Shown here: one piece after another, positions 13,428 through 24,713 of the stretch
How positions within the stretch are numbered: the first letter of the stretch is position 1
Layout of the letters: each line of letters begins with the position of its first letter
Assembly: GCF_000004825.1 (NCBI RefSeq)
Contig: NW_008805064.1
Location: 1,550,001 to 1,614,000 of the forward strand
DNA length: 64,000 bases
Direction: 5' to 3'
DNA from: Heterostelium album PN500
Lineage: Eukaryota; Evosea; Eumycetozoa; Acytosteliales; Acytosteliaceae
The notes under the pieces: model-generated
Told to the model about the DNA's origin: nothing
Seen by the model: the letters and a program-made list of their open reading frames with translations, nothing else
Database searches by the model: none
Made by a program: the position numbers and the translations under genes

Positions 13428-14864
13428 TTATTTATTAAATTTAAACAACAATTGTTGTTCTTTCTTGAATTGATTCCAATGATAATTTAAACTATTATTG
13501 CTATCTTGATTATTGTTATTGTTATTATCTAGATTATCTTGATGAATGTTATTAAAAAGTATATTATAGTGCTTGTTCATTTGCCATGGAATGTCATCAA
13601 AGTCATAGAGAGGTGTTTCTACTTTGAATCTTAGCATAGATTGAATGGATTCTCCTGTAAAAAGAGCGGTGGGAATGAATACTCCAGTTTCAAAGTTTGA
13701 TATTTTGATTGTTGATTGTCTTTTCGATATCGATCCCCATGATGCTTCTGTAAAGTTGTGACTTCCATGATAGATCCATCGGTCTGTTATCAATACTTTA
13801 GAATGAAGTGGTGGATGTGAACTTAAGTTAGTGATGGAGTTGTCAACCTTGGGATCACGCTCGTTGTTGTATTGTAATTTCGATAGCATTTTATTCGATA
13901 GCAATAGATCTTTGTCATGATAACGAATGGTTACACTCTCGGTTGCGCCCAGAGGATTATAGGTTATCATCTCATCGATTGTATTAAGTGTAGGGAAAGG
14001 CAGTGTAAGATTATCGGTTCCTATTGCAGCTTTGAAACTACTCAGCCATTCTCTAGATGTCATACCGATTGCGCTACTCTGATATACGGCTGTAGCTTTA
14101 CTCGTAGATTGATACTCCGATGCCAACGATGCCAATTTAGATAGACCGTACTTATTATGACTATATACACCTGGAATAGATGAAACGATATGAATGCCAT
14201 GTTGGTGTATCATTGAAAAGTCGAATTGATCCAAAGCATTCACTATATGATCATCAGTGAAACCAAGTGATGATAGAATATCAACCAATTCATATTTAAA
14301 TTGATCTTTGTTATCGTTAATATTGTCTATGTTATTCTTCTTTATTCTTGGAATGTCTACTATGAATATTGTTTGTCCAAGAACTTCCCAGTCGGACCCG
14401 GTTAGATTGGAAGATGATATTACAACTCTAATGATTTGTTGATACTCCAATAGTATTATCTTTGAATGAAGTATTCCGATTTGACTTACTAGTAACGGTG
14501 GATGAATGATATCAATGGGAAGTGACTTGTTTTCTGACAGTTTAAGACTGATCGTTTGTGAACCATCCAAGAAAGGATTGCCAATCTCTTGCTCCGATCT
14601 ACCTGAATTGGTACCCTTTGACCGATCATAGTTGATAGCTACCTGACAAAGTGGTAGATGATCATGATCATAACAATCATCAATGACAATACTTAATTGT
14701 TTCGCCAACCAATTCCAATCACAAACAAAAGTCGACATTAATATCGAAACTATTCTATCATCTTTATTCTCTGTTTTAAATAAATCTTGAAAAGATAAAT
14801 CTCTTTCATTATTACTATTATTATTTATAACTTTATTATTAACAAATAATCGTAAACTAAACAT
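13428..14864 (-). CDS. Tyrosyl-DNA phosphodiesterase 1-like protein
   Basis: TDP1 enzymes repair stalled topoisomerase I-DNA links by hydrolysing the 3'-phosphotyrosine bond. Both catalytic HKN triads of this phospholipase-D superfamily branch are present: LHSKIILL plus VVISSSN (His133, Lys135, Asn153), and PPLHSKVLIT plus GSHNFTEASWG (His354, Lys356, Asn370), numbered from the ATG at 14864. The frame stays open to an ATG at 14996, which would add 44 residues with a hydrophobic stretch. The first part of that extension, however, is the antisense of a decayed HssA-like gene copy, so I prefer 14864. The result is 478 residues, slightly shorter than other TDP1 proteins, and it lacks a long N-terminal regulatory region. 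It is convergent with the kinase gene, 77 bp between stops. Confidence 0.85.
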   Translation of the reverse strand: MFSLRLFVNNKVINNNSNNERDLSFQDLFKTENKDDRIVSILMSTFVCDWNWLAKQLSIVIDDCYDHDHLPLCQVAINYDRSKGTNSGRSEQEIGNPFLDGSQTISLKLSENKSLPIDIIHPPLLVSQIGILHSKIILLEYQQIIRVVISSSNLTGSDWEVLGQTIFIVDIPRIKKNNIDNINDNKDQFKYELVDILSSLGFTDDHIVNALDQFDFSMIHQHGIHIVSSIPGVYSHNKYGLSKLASLASEYQSTSKATAVYQSSAIGMTSREWLSSFKAAIGTDNLTLPFPTLNTIDEMITYNPLGATESVTIRYHDKDLLLSNKMLSKLQYNNERDPKVDNSITNLSSHPPLHSKVLITDRWIYHGSHNFTEASWGSISKRQSTIKISNFETGVFIPTALFTGESIQSMLRFKVETPLYDFDDIPWQMNKHYNILFNNIHQDNLDNNNNNNQDSNNSLNYHWNQFKKEQQLLFKFNK

Positions 14865-14925
14865 ATAGAGTAAAAAGAATAAAGAAATGAAAATAATAAA
14901 TCGCACCAAATATAAAAAAAAAATT

Positions 14926-15080
14926 GTGTTTCTTTTAAAAACAACAATAGAATCTTTTTGCTTGCCAACAGTTTGATCAATGCATCCAATAGTCAATCAT
15001 CAAGTGATTCCAACAATCAAGAACTATGTTTTGGTTTTGGAAGAAGAAGAACAACCAACATTATCTTTGGTGACTATAAA
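14926..15080 (+). pseudogene. Decayed HssA/B-like gene copy
   Basis: The DNA matches the end of the intron and exon 2 of the HssA/B-like genes at 23.8 and 26.6 kb, in the opposite orientation. It reads TTTTAAAAACAACAATAG at the acceptor, then after an internal deletion encodes LINASNSQSSSDSNNQ, CFGFGRRRRTTNIIFGD and stops matching. Exon 1, the start of exon 2 and the glycine/cysteine-rich tail are missing, so it cannot make the protein. It overlaps, in antisense, the upstream extension of the TDP1-like reading frame. Confidence 0.8.
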
Positions 15081-15230
15081 AGTAAACAAGCATTTCATAA
15101 CAAATGAAATTTAATTGGTTATGTTGAAACTTCTTTCTTACAAATAGATTGATTAATTGGTTAATACATCAATTAAAAGTTTTCATGGTTATGATACAGT
15201 TGAAATTAATTTTTTTCTCGCATATATATT

Positions 15231-15341
15231 AACAACCTTTGATAATAAAATGTGATAAATTTACTAATTTATTTGATTGATTATCGTTCTTATTATAAAT
15301 ACGATCAACCATTTTATTTTTGAACAATAATGATCGACAAA
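15231..15341 (-). pseudogene. Relic of the 5' end of an F-box/FNIP gene
   Basis: Read on the minus strand, the sequence starts with ATG at 15312 and encodes NDNQSNKLVNLSH, the opening of the neighbouring F-box/FNIP proteins, before matching ends near 15231. The 5' flank (GATCAACCATTTT, then ATGATCGACAAA) also matches that of the copy at 29265. Only about 110 bp remain. Confidence 0.75.
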
Positions 15342-15388
15342 TCGACTATTTTGTTTTTCCAAACATTTTGGATAGAAAAGGTCGATTT

Positions 15389-15421
15389 TCATGTGAACTA
15401 GTTCACATGATCCTAGGATCA
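15389..15421. repeat. Two overlapping perfect palindromes (22 bp and 14 bp)
   Basis: Bases 15389-15410 form a perfect 22-bp palindrome with half-site TCATGTGAACT. Bases 15408-15421 form a perfect 14-bp palindrome, TGATCCTAGGATCA. They overlap by three bases. The run is much richer in G and C than its flanks. It lies about 260 bp upstream of the ependymin-like gene and could be a protein-binding site or part of an old mobile element end. Confidence 0.6.
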
Positions 15422-15678
15422 GTACAATCAACAAAGCGAGTATTAAATGACAAGTGATTTAACTGTTATTGGAATTAACTAACAACAAAAAAACTTGATA
15501 ATTTTTTGCAAACTAATTTTTTTTTTTGTAGAAAAATCAATTGTGAGATATTATCAAACAAATAAATATCTATTGTTATTTGAATTTTTATTAAAGATAT
15601 TTATCTAAATAAAGTTGATTTGGAATTACTAATTAGATTTTACAATTTATAATATATTTTTGAAATCAAAGAACAAAC

Positions 15679-16247
15679 ATGTTAAATAAATATTTATTTG
15701 TATTGACAATAATTGTTGGGGTATTTATATTTTTTGTTAATTCACAATCAACACCAACACTTCCAACTTTTCCAACATCATTCTCAGCATATGTCAATGG
15801 CTCAGAGGAATACTATTTCGATGCTGAATATCAGAGAGTTAGAACAGAGAACAGTATCTATTTCTATGAAACCGGTCTTGTTTTCTATAGATACTTAGGT
15901 TTTTGTTGGAATGAATCATTAGGTGGTGACTTTACACTGTGGAGCTTCCCAACTACCGATGTCATCTTTGAGAAAACAACAACAATCAACGGAATCAATT
16001 CAGATCTATTCATTGTCAAGAAAGGTAAAGAAAAAGGTGAATATGCAGTGAGTCACGACGAACCAAGATTACCAGTATTAGTAAGTAAACTAATAAATCA
16101 ATTTTTTCATTTCTAATTAACTAACTAAAAAAAAATAAATAAAAGTATGATACTTGGTATAGAGGAGAATATCAATTTTCAAACTTTACAGTTAGATCCT
16201 ATGAAGAATATGAACCTTTCTTTGATATATCACAGTTAGGATGTTAA
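15679..16247 (+). CDS. Secreted ependymin-like protein
   Basis: Two exons, 15679-16080 and 16146-16247, give 167 residues. Residues 1-22 are a signal peptide (LTIIVGVFIFFVNS). The mature part starts with a short Thr/Pro stretch, then has features reminiscent of the ependymin-related family: an early FSAYVNGSEEYYFDAEYQR block with an aromatic-rich strand and basic end, a single Cys in LGFCWNES, a VLYDTWYRG turn after the intron, and a C-terminal FFDISQLGC. Ependymin-related proteins are secreted, bind calcium and small hydrophobic molecules, and occur in dictyostelids. The length is close to the family norm (about 180-200). The assignment rests on pattern only; it could be another short secreted beta-rich family. 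Confidence 0.6.
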
Positions 16248-16409
16248 AAAATATGTCAACAAGCCAAATATTAAGATCTTTAATAAATAATTCTTAAAAA
16301 TTAGGAACTGTGTTAAAAAGATCAAGTTTTTTTTTTTGCAATTTTTGTTTTTTTTTTAGTAAGACTGATATATTAATGTAAATTTAACGATGATTGGTGT
16401 ATAAATAAA

Positions 16410-18112
16410 ATGATTAGTTGTAATAATAACGATAATCAATCTAATAGATTAATTAATTTATCACATCTTTTATTATCAAAGATTGTTAGTTATTTAGATG
16501 ATAATGTAGATAGAATAGTGTTCAGTTTAGTTTGTAAAAGATTGTTCAATGAAAGACAAAGATATCTATCATTTAATACCAATCATATCAAAATCATTAA
16601 TGATAATAATAATAAATATATACCTTTAAATTCATATAAATCGATAATCATTGATCAAATCAATAGAAAAACTAAATGTAAAGTTGTTGTTGGTGATGAG
16701 ATTGATATAAATTATTATGATTATATGATATCAAAAGGTAAATTAAATTTATTAAGATAAATAATAGTATATATCAATGATACTTACATCTAAAATTATT
16801 TTATTTAGATGAATTAGTTGATATCGATAGATTGAGAACATTAAATATTGATAAAGTAGTTATTGGTTTTGAGCACAATGATGAAAACAAAGGGAATATA
16901 AAGAATCTTTATCGATTGGTATCCGATTTGAATATATCAAAGTTAAAGAAGGTTCAATCATTTTCAGCATTGCCAATGAATATTACATCGTTATCATTCC
17001 ACTGTTTGTTTCGAGAGGATTTAGAACCTGGATGTCTTCCACCAAATTTGAAAACACTTAAGTTTGATCGACAATTTTATCAAGCAATCAAAGCAGGAGT
17101 TCTTCCAAACACATTGGTTAAATTGAATTTCAACGAGTCATTCAATCAACCTCTCGAACCAGGAGTATTACCTTCATCTTTGAAGATTCTAAAATTCAAA
17201 GATTCCACTTTCCAACAAGATATTAAAGTTGGAACATTTCCACCACAACTCGAAGAACTTGAATTCTCTGGACATTATTTAACTATCGAAGATGGAGCTT
17301 TACCTCAGACTCTTAGAATACTTGAATATGCACCAACATCATGGTTACCACAAATCAAAACACTTCCAAATCTCAAGACATTATCGATCAGTTATAACTC
17401 ACTAGATTCTCAAATCGACTTGAGTTATCTTCCAACTTCACTCACAAGATTGGAAATATTCGCACCTGTCACATTGGTCAATGTAATGCCACCAACAATC
17501 AGATATCTGGACGTGGAGTGTTGTGATTTCGAATTCGATATTATATTCAAAGATCGAACGCTATATCAATTTGATTATCTGAAGTTAAATCCAGACGATG
17601 TAGCATCTCTTGATGGATTGAAAATCAAAGAATTAAAACTAGAAATGATGGGATACTACCAGTCTGATACATTGGATATTCCATTTAGTATTGAAACACT
17701 TTCTGTTCAATACAAATCGAGATGTATATATGACAAGGAGTTACCAAGTTCAGAAAAGATGATTATTTCCAAAGAGATAGATTGCGTCGATAATCTTCAG
17801 AAACAATATGACATGACAGGTAGAAGAGGAGGTTCTATTCAAAGATTGGTCATAATCTGCAATGAATCACTATACTCTCAGATAATAGCAGTTCAGTTTC
17901 AATCAATTATCTCTCCTCCAAAAACTTTCATCGAACTCACCGATCTTGGAAAAGAAAAGATCTGGATTCGAATGATTGACAATCAATATTACATTGTTTA
18001 CTGTCAATCACTCATCATCACAGCTATTGTCCATAAATCACAACTTTACAACTGCATTTTATACTGTACGTATGAAAATCGAGAATTCAATGACGATGTA
18101 TATTTGGAGTAA
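16410..18112 (+). CDS. F-box and FNIP repeat protein, tandem copy 1
   Basis: Exons 16410-16737 and 16809-18112 give 543 residues. Residues 15-50 look like an F-box (NLSHLLLSKIVSYLDDN and then VCKRLFNERQR), which in this family would link targets to an SCF ubiquitin ligase. FNIP leucine-rich-like repeats follow, for example SFNQPLEPGVLPSSLKIL and TFQQDIKVGTFPPQLEEL. The C-terminal part has LRR-like strands. The next gene on the same strand is a close paralogue with the same intron position, so this is a tandem duplication. The family is greatly expanded in dictyostelids and individual substrates are unknown. Confidence 0.9.
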
Positions 18113-18245
18113 TAATCGGACATCAAAATAAAATAAAATATAGATAATTCTCATATCTTTTTGTAAAATAAAAATCATCCCTTAAAAAAAAAAAAAAAGG
18201 ATTTTGATTTGACGAAAAAAGTGATCAATTTTTTTAAAAAATAAA

Positions 18246-19913
18246 ATGATAAGTTGTAATATTGATGATAATCAATCAAATAAATTAGTCAACTTTTCAC
18301 ATCATTTATTATTAAAGATTATTAATTATTTAGATGATAATGTAGATAGAATTGTTTTCAATTTAGTTTGTAAAAAATGGTTCAATGAAAGACATAGATA
18401 TCTATCTTTTAATACCAATCATGCCAGCATCATTCTTAAAAACAATAATAATTATATACATTTAAATTCATATAAATCAATAATCATTGATCAAATCAAC
18501 AGAAAAACAAAATGTAAAGTTGTTGTTGGTAATGAATTTAAGATAAACTATTATGATTATATATTATCAATAGGTAATAAAATATCATATTCTAATAAAT
18601 AGTTAACAATGATACTTACATAAAAATTATTATATTTAGATGAATTAGTTGATATCGATAGATTAAGAACATTAAACATTGATAAAGTAGTTATTGGTTA
18701 CGAAGAGAATGACGACAACAATGAGAAGATTAAGAATCTTTATCAAATGATATCCGATTTAAATATATCAAAGTTAAAGATGGTTCAAACATTTTCAAGA
18801 TTACCAATGAATATTACATCGTTATCATTCTACAATTCGCTTAAAGAGAAGTTAAAACCTGGATGTCTTCCACCAAATCTGAAAACACTCAAGTTTGATC
18901 GACAATTTAATCAAGCAATCAGTGTAGGAGTTCTTCCAAACACATTGGTTAAATTGAAACTCAACGAGTCATTCAATCAACCTCTCAAACCAGGAGTATT
19001 ACCTTCATCTTTGAAGATTCTAAAATTCAAATCTTTCAAGGGGTCATCTTTCCAACAAAAAATTAAAGTTGGAACATTTCCACCACAACTCGAAGAACTT
19101 GAATTCTCTGGACATTATTCAACTATCGAAGATGGAGCTTTACCTCAGACTCTTAGAATACTACGATATGCACCAACATCATGGTTACCACAAATCAAAA
19201 CACTTCCAAATCTCAAGACATTATCAATCAGTAGTTATACACTAGATTCTCATTTTGATCTCGGTTGTCTTCCAACTTCACTCACAAGATTGGAAATATT
19301 CGCAGATATCAAATTGACCAATGTAATGCCACCAACAATCAGATATTTGGACGTGTACAATTGTGTTTATCGTTTCGATCGTATATTCAAAGATAGATCG
19401 CTATATCAATTTGATTATCTCAGGCTAAGACTAAACCAAATAGCATCTCTTGATGGATTTAAAATCAAAGAATTGGAACTACATAGGAAGCCATACAGAT
19501 CAGTTGATAATATAGTAAAGATTCCATTTGGCATTGAAACACTTTCACTTGAACTCACATCGAAATGTCTATATGACAAGGAGTTACCAAGTTCAGTGAA
19601 AAAGTTGATTATTTCCCAAGGTTTAGATAATCAGAAACATAATGACTTTTCATGTGGAGGTTCAATTCAACAATTGATCATAACATGTAATGAATCAATA
19701 TATTCTAAGAAAATTTCAGCTCATATTACATCAATGATCTTTCCTCCAAATACTTTAATTGAATTCACCGATCTTCGAAATGAAAAGATCTGGATTCGAA
19801 TGATTGACAATCAATATTACCTTGTTTATTGTCAACCCATCATCACAGCTATTGTCCATAAATCACAACTTCACAAATACTTGCTGTACTGCATTAGTTT
19901 ATACCGATATTGA
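18246..19913 (+). CDS. F-box and FNIP repeat protein, tandem copy 2
   Basis: Exons 18246-18573 and 18640-19913 give 533 residues. Exon 1 is exactly as long (328 bp) as in copy 1 and the intron is at the same codon and phase. The F-box-like N-terminus (LLLKIINYLDDNVDRIVFN) is followed by FNIP repeats (SFNQPLKPGVLPSSLKIL). Large parts of exon 2 are identical at DNA level to copy 1, while other parts (around 19330-19560) differ strongly, so the pair shows uneven divergence. It lies 133 bp after copy 1. The frame is intact to the end, so it is probably functional. Confidence 0.9.
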
Positions 19914-20655
19914 ATAGTTTATCTTTGTAAGAATAAAAATAACCATATTCACTTATAAATAATTTATGTAAAAAAGAATATTCAGTCAATTCAAATTTAT
20001 TGGAATTAAAATCGAGAATGTATTTTCTGTTATGAGGACTTTTACCGATCTTGACAATTAGTCCAAACATTACCCACATAAAAGTTAAAGTGGAACACTA
20101 CTTTGGTTTATCTACAGATCAAAGGTACTACTTTGTTAAGACTTTATGATTCAAGACTAAACTTTGATAGAATCTTTTTCATAACGGGTTGTATTCACAG
20201 ATAGTTGTTCACAGTCAACTGTTTTATAGGATGATCTAATAATTATTTTACTTGAATATTTCAAAAAAAAGAAACTTGGTATTAACCCCTATTTATTTTA
20301 ATATTTAAATATTACTCTGGTTGGTCTAAAAAATGCAATTTAGTGAGCACTTGTTAGGCGAAAGGGGTTAACAGTTAAGTTTGTTGTATTAAGCCAATTT
20401 TTTTTATTCCAAAAAACAGATAAAATTTTGTCAATCATTGACATCTCACAATGCTGAAATAAAAGAAATCTATAAATTAATATTAAATTAGATTGAACTC
20501 ATTCACAAGTATTAAAAGTACTAAGAAAGTAAATGAATAACAGTTTCACTGCAAAAGAAATCTATAAAGTTTGTGATAATTGTAGAAAATAAAGAAATCA
20601 ATATGTTTTCTTCATGCAAAAAAAACCAATCTTTATATTTGGAGGGAGTGAAGAA
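19914..20655. other. Intergenic, no gene seen
   Basis: This stretch separates FNIP copy 2 from the 3' end of the membrane-protein gene. A 61-codon frame on the minus strand (19894-20079) overlaps the FNIP stop and resembles nothing I know. Otherwise the region is plain AT-rich sequence with AATAAA-like signals. Confidence 0.55.
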
Positions 20656-22892
20656 TTAATCTTTGAATGATTTATTTTTTAAAAGTCTTTCTTCTTCGTG
20701 GAAATCGTCTTGGTGATGATTCTTTTTGTCGAGTATATATATTTGATTGGGTCTAATTGCGCCGTAGATCAAAATGAATGTACCAACCAAACCGACCAGC
20801 CAAGACCATGGATAGTAGTAGTCCTGGTTTGGACCCAGACAATAGTTGAAGAGAAGTACCGACGTTCCAAGACAAAAGAGAATCAGTGAAGTACCAATGG
20901 CAGAGAGCGATCCATATTTGAAGCGTTCGGTATAGCCAAACAAAAAGAATGCAAGCGAGGGAATAATACCGGAACCGGGTATGACCAGTGTCCAACCCGG
21001 GAACGAACATTCACTTGGCGTCTTTGGCAGGTTATGGCTGACATACGGTGTGAACTCAAAGTAGAAGAAACAGAAATAAGTGAATGCCAATGGGATGACA
21101 CTTGCTACAAATCCCATACGATAGTCGATTCTTGTGCCCTGTGGACGCTTCAAGAATGACGGTAAAATCGATCTCCTCTCGGGTAGATACTTTATAAACA
21201 GCGCAAAGTGGAAACAAATAACCATGGAGAGCGACCAACAAACCGCGAAATAAGCCGATTGTAACAATGAGGTACGATAAAGTATGCGATTCGACGATTG
21301 AAATTCATTGTTATTATCGCTACTCGTACTGCTGGCTCCAACTTGACTGTCAGTGCTGCCACTGCCACTTCCACTGTCGGTGCCATTGTTGGCTGGATGG
21401 AAATTAGATCGAGCAGCCTGGCTCAGAGGGAATGGGAAATTGAATGCGAAATACTGCCAAAGATCGAGTGAGAATAGAACAGTCCAGATTAAGGCGATGC
21501 TCATCAAGCTTACCGAACAATAGAATCCTGCTTTCATACCACTGTATCGCTTGATATTATGTTTCATCAGTGGGTAGAGTGCGAATATATTCAAAACGAA
21601 ACCCAAGAAGAAATGTCGCCACTTTGAATATATCACTGGTTTAATTCTATCGGGCGGGATATACTGTATGTTCTGTTCTTCGTAGTCGTACTCCTCGACA
21701 TCCTGAGAGATGACAACACAATTTCTCGAATAGATTTCCAAATTCAACAGATTATAGGTTGTCCTTATCAATATCGATACACCACCACATCCCAACAACA
21801 AGAGAATACACATCGGTGTCCAATATTGTGAAAATATTACAATTAAATAAACTACAAATGGTGACTATTTAAAATACACATTAATATAAACTAACCTAAA
21901 CCAATCTATTTCAATTTACCTTTAAAAATATAATTAAAAAACCAATTGCTAATTGACCACCATATCTAAATCTTTTGTTTATACCATGTGCCATTGTTAG
22001 GTACATAACACCAAAGTAGTTGAATACCAAACCAATTGCCAAACCTTTCCAATAGTCGTTGATAGTTCCAGGTGCATCTCCTTTTGTTCCTATTCTATTC
22101 CAACAGGTTCTGAGCATCAATCTGAGTGTGATAAGCATTCCATTCAACAAACCAAGTCCAGCACCAACTCTTGTCAGTATACCACTCATCTCTGGATATC
22201 TACAAACTGCATGAGGTGTACTAAACAAAATCAATCAAATTGACAATCGATTAATATCTAATATTACAATATACAAATAAATAACTATTAAACATACGTC
22301 TCTTCATCGGTATATACAGCTTTGAAGTCACATGCTCCAACACGAAGAGGACAACGAATCTTGGCTTGATCTTGATTGTCTTGATAGGTATAGTCCAAGT
22401 TGTTAATCCATCTATTGGAAACATCCAAACAACTATGATCACATGTATCACCAGGTTTCAATCCGACACATCCGATCTGTGCAATATTAACTGATAAATT
22501 ATAATCTGGAATTGGTCGATATTGTAGTGCACTAATATATATGAGTTAGTTTTTAGCTATATTCTTAATAATGAAAATACTGATAGTTACGCATCACAAT
22601 TGATTGCTAATTGAGACTGTACGAATGCTCTACAGGTTGGATCGTTCGAACAAGTCTGGTTGGCAGCTTGGAACACCCAGGAATCGACGGGTGTATAGAT
22701 GGATGCGCACGCACAGCACGATGGCAGCGATCCGTATTGCGGTTGAATAGTATAGTACAAGTATAAAATGAGCAGCGGGAAGTAGATAATCATTATAATA
22801 CCTGCCAGAGGATTCCTACTTCCCTTCTTCTCCTCTTTGAACTTTGGATTTAAATCCATGTTCTCGAGGAACTCAATTGTTTTCTCCATCAT
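20656..22892 (-). CDS. Polytopic membrane protein, about 11 TM segments, unknown function
   Basis: Four exons, 22892-22591, 22531-22298, 22220-21920 and 21864-20656, keep one frame and give 681 residues. After a short charged N-terminus comes one TM segment, then a Cys-rich loop of about 120 residues (SCCACASIY, CSNDPTCRAF, CDHSC) that is probably extracytosolic and disulfide-bonded. About ten more TM segments follow. A motif recurs three times at the start of TM helices: NKRFRYGGQLAIGF, IKRYSGMKAGFYCS and TERFKYGSLSAIGT, which suggests an internally repeated transporter-like fold. A Ser/Gly/Asn-rich loop (around 21290-21400) separates two helices. The acidic/basic C-terminal tail is cytosolic. 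I do not recognise the family. Exon 4 starts at a TCA codon, upstream of an internal Met. Confidence 0.85.
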
Positions 22893-23773
22893 TTTTTTCT
22901 ATGATATGATTCGTTGTTTTTCTTTATAGGTTATCTATATCTATAACTAACTAACTTTACTAGAACTTAAATTCTAATCAAAGAAAATCAATAAAACATA
23001 ACTTTACAAAACTAAACTATCTAAACTAAACTAAAATTAAAACTAATTAATCTAAGTATATATAAATAAATAAATAAATAAAAATTTACAAATTATATAT
23101 TATCTTATCTATATTATATTATCGAAAGATCTAAAAGTGATAATATAAATAAACAATGCAATAATGTTATCGTAATAAATAAAGAGAAAGAAACAAACAC
23201 AACACAACACACACAACTCTTTGAAATATTTGTAAAAACTTGTTTGATTTTCTGTAGGTTTTATTAAAAATATTAATAATATGAATAAATAAAATGGTTT
23301 TTGTTTTTTATTACTACCATGCAAAGTTAAAGGTTAAAAATGAAAGATGCCCGATAATAAAAAGGTATTAATTTTTCGATTTTCACAGTGATTTTCAAAT
23401 TTCATTGAGGTGGGATTTTTTAAAAAAAAATCTATAGGCTGAAAATTTATCCTGGGAAATCGTTGACAAAAAATACAAATTAATTCAAATAAAAAGAAAA
23501 GTTTAATTATTATTAAAAAAATAGAAGTTTGAAAGATTAATTTTTATTTATTTATCATTATCATATATATTATCAAGTAAAGAAATAAATGAAAACTTCA
23601 AATGTAACTACAAATTAATGTAACTAAGATTATCAAACAAGATCATCGTTTGACATTTTCAAAACATATTGATTGATTCATTTAAAAGAATATTCAAAAG
23701 GTTTATTTTAATAATTAAACATTTTTTTCAACATATATTTTTAAAAGAGGTGTAAAGAATGAAACAAATTGTG
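22893..23773. other. Intergenic, no gene seen
   Basis: AT-rich DNA upstream of the membrane-protein gene and downstream of HssA/B-like copy 1. It includes TAAA tandem runs near 23060-23085 and CACAACACAAC repeats near 23190. No conserved frame is visible. Confidence 0.5.
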
Positions 23774-24120
23774 TTATGGTGATATGATTAGAATGCACCA
23801 AAAACAACCACAACCACATCCATCACAACCGAATCCAGATGAACCACCACCAAAGACATTGAGATCACCAAAGATAATGTTGGTTGTTCTTCTTCTTCTT
23901 CCAAAACCAAAACATTGTTCTTGATTGTTGGAGTCACTTGATGATTGACCATTTGATGCATTGATCAAACTGTTGGCAACACTCTCCAATGAATTACCAC
24001 CACCAATCATTGAAATAGATTCTATTGTTGTTTTTAACAGAAACATAGTAAAAATTAGTTATTTATTAATTTTATTTACAATAAGGATAATATTGTAGTA
24101 TACATACTGATAAGAGTCAT
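23774..24120 (-). CDS. HssA/B-like small protein, copy 1 (frameshifted tail)
   Basis: Exon 1 is only 13 bp (24120-24108, ATG ACT CTT ATC A). The intron ends in AACAATAG and exon 2 is 24021-23774. The protein begins MTLIKSISMIGGGNSLESV, continues with a Ser/Asn/Gln stretch and FGRRRRTTNIIFGD, and ends with Gly- and Cys-rich sequence (GFGCDGCGCGCF). The tiny first exon, the MTL start and the glycine/serine/cysteine-rich end suit the dictyostelid HssA/B (2C/7E-like) family, which is prestalk/stress-associated and multi-copy in D. discoideum; this family call is from pattern memory. One extra A in a five-A run near 23800 shifts the frame relative to copy 2, giving the tail FWCILIISP in place of FGAF. 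It may still be made. Confidence 0.7.
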
Positions 24121-24375
24121 TTGTATTTATTACTTTACTGTTTAAAAAGTTTGTATTTGATGTTTGAAAAATATTCAATTGATCATCAATATTTATACTC
24201 AAACTCTAGACTATAAACTAAAACAAACATTTGACAAAAAATGAAATTTGATTAGATTTACTTATTTTAGCTGACAAACACAGAAATGGTACTTTTATAT
24301 CATTTTTTATTATTAATACAAATAGATTGAATACTATCGATTAAAACTAACACTTGAATAAAAATAGAAAATGTC
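23785..24375. repeat. Duplicated 590-bp unit A (HssA/B-like gene plus promoter)
   Basis: This segment is about 98% identical by eye to 26636-27228. The match begins at the 3' end of the gene, covers exon 2, the intron, the tiny exon 1 and some 250 bp of upstream DNA, and stops abruptly after AGAAAATGTC in both copies. Intron and promoter are as well conserved as the coding part, so the duplication is recent or has been homogenised. Confidence 0.85.
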
Positions 24376-24713
24376 GCTAACTTGGCACGAAACCGATTTG
24401 ATACAGGGCTTGTTCAATCGCTTCTCTCGAACAAAGCTATATTAAATTTCTATTTTCATTCAATAAATGTTACTCTTCTCTTATATATATATATATGTCA
24501 ATTATCATATGGTGGTGGGTGATTGTTGGTAATCGTGATTATCAAAAAAATTTTAGTGGGAATAATTCAAAAATTTGAATTTTTATATCCGTTGAAAAAA
24601 AAGGTGATTTTTTCAAAAAAGAGAGGGAGAGCAGTATCATAAACAATCAATATAAAGTATTTTAAATATTTAATTATTCAAAATAATATTTTAATTTAAT
24701 CATTAATTAATTT
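24376..24713. other. Divergent promoter region between HssA/B-like copy 1 and the Eco1 gene
   Basis: This is 338 bp between the end of the duplicated unit and the Eco1 start. It contains a small GC-richer patch (24385-24437) with an imperfect hairpin, GCTTGTTC against GAACAAAGC, and otherwise AT-rich leader sequence. No gene is visible. Confidence 0.4.

Noticed and set aside
19894-20079. 61-codon minus-strand frame after FNIP copy 2
   Set aside because: It overlaps the FNIP stop, is short and AT-derived, and matches nothing I know.
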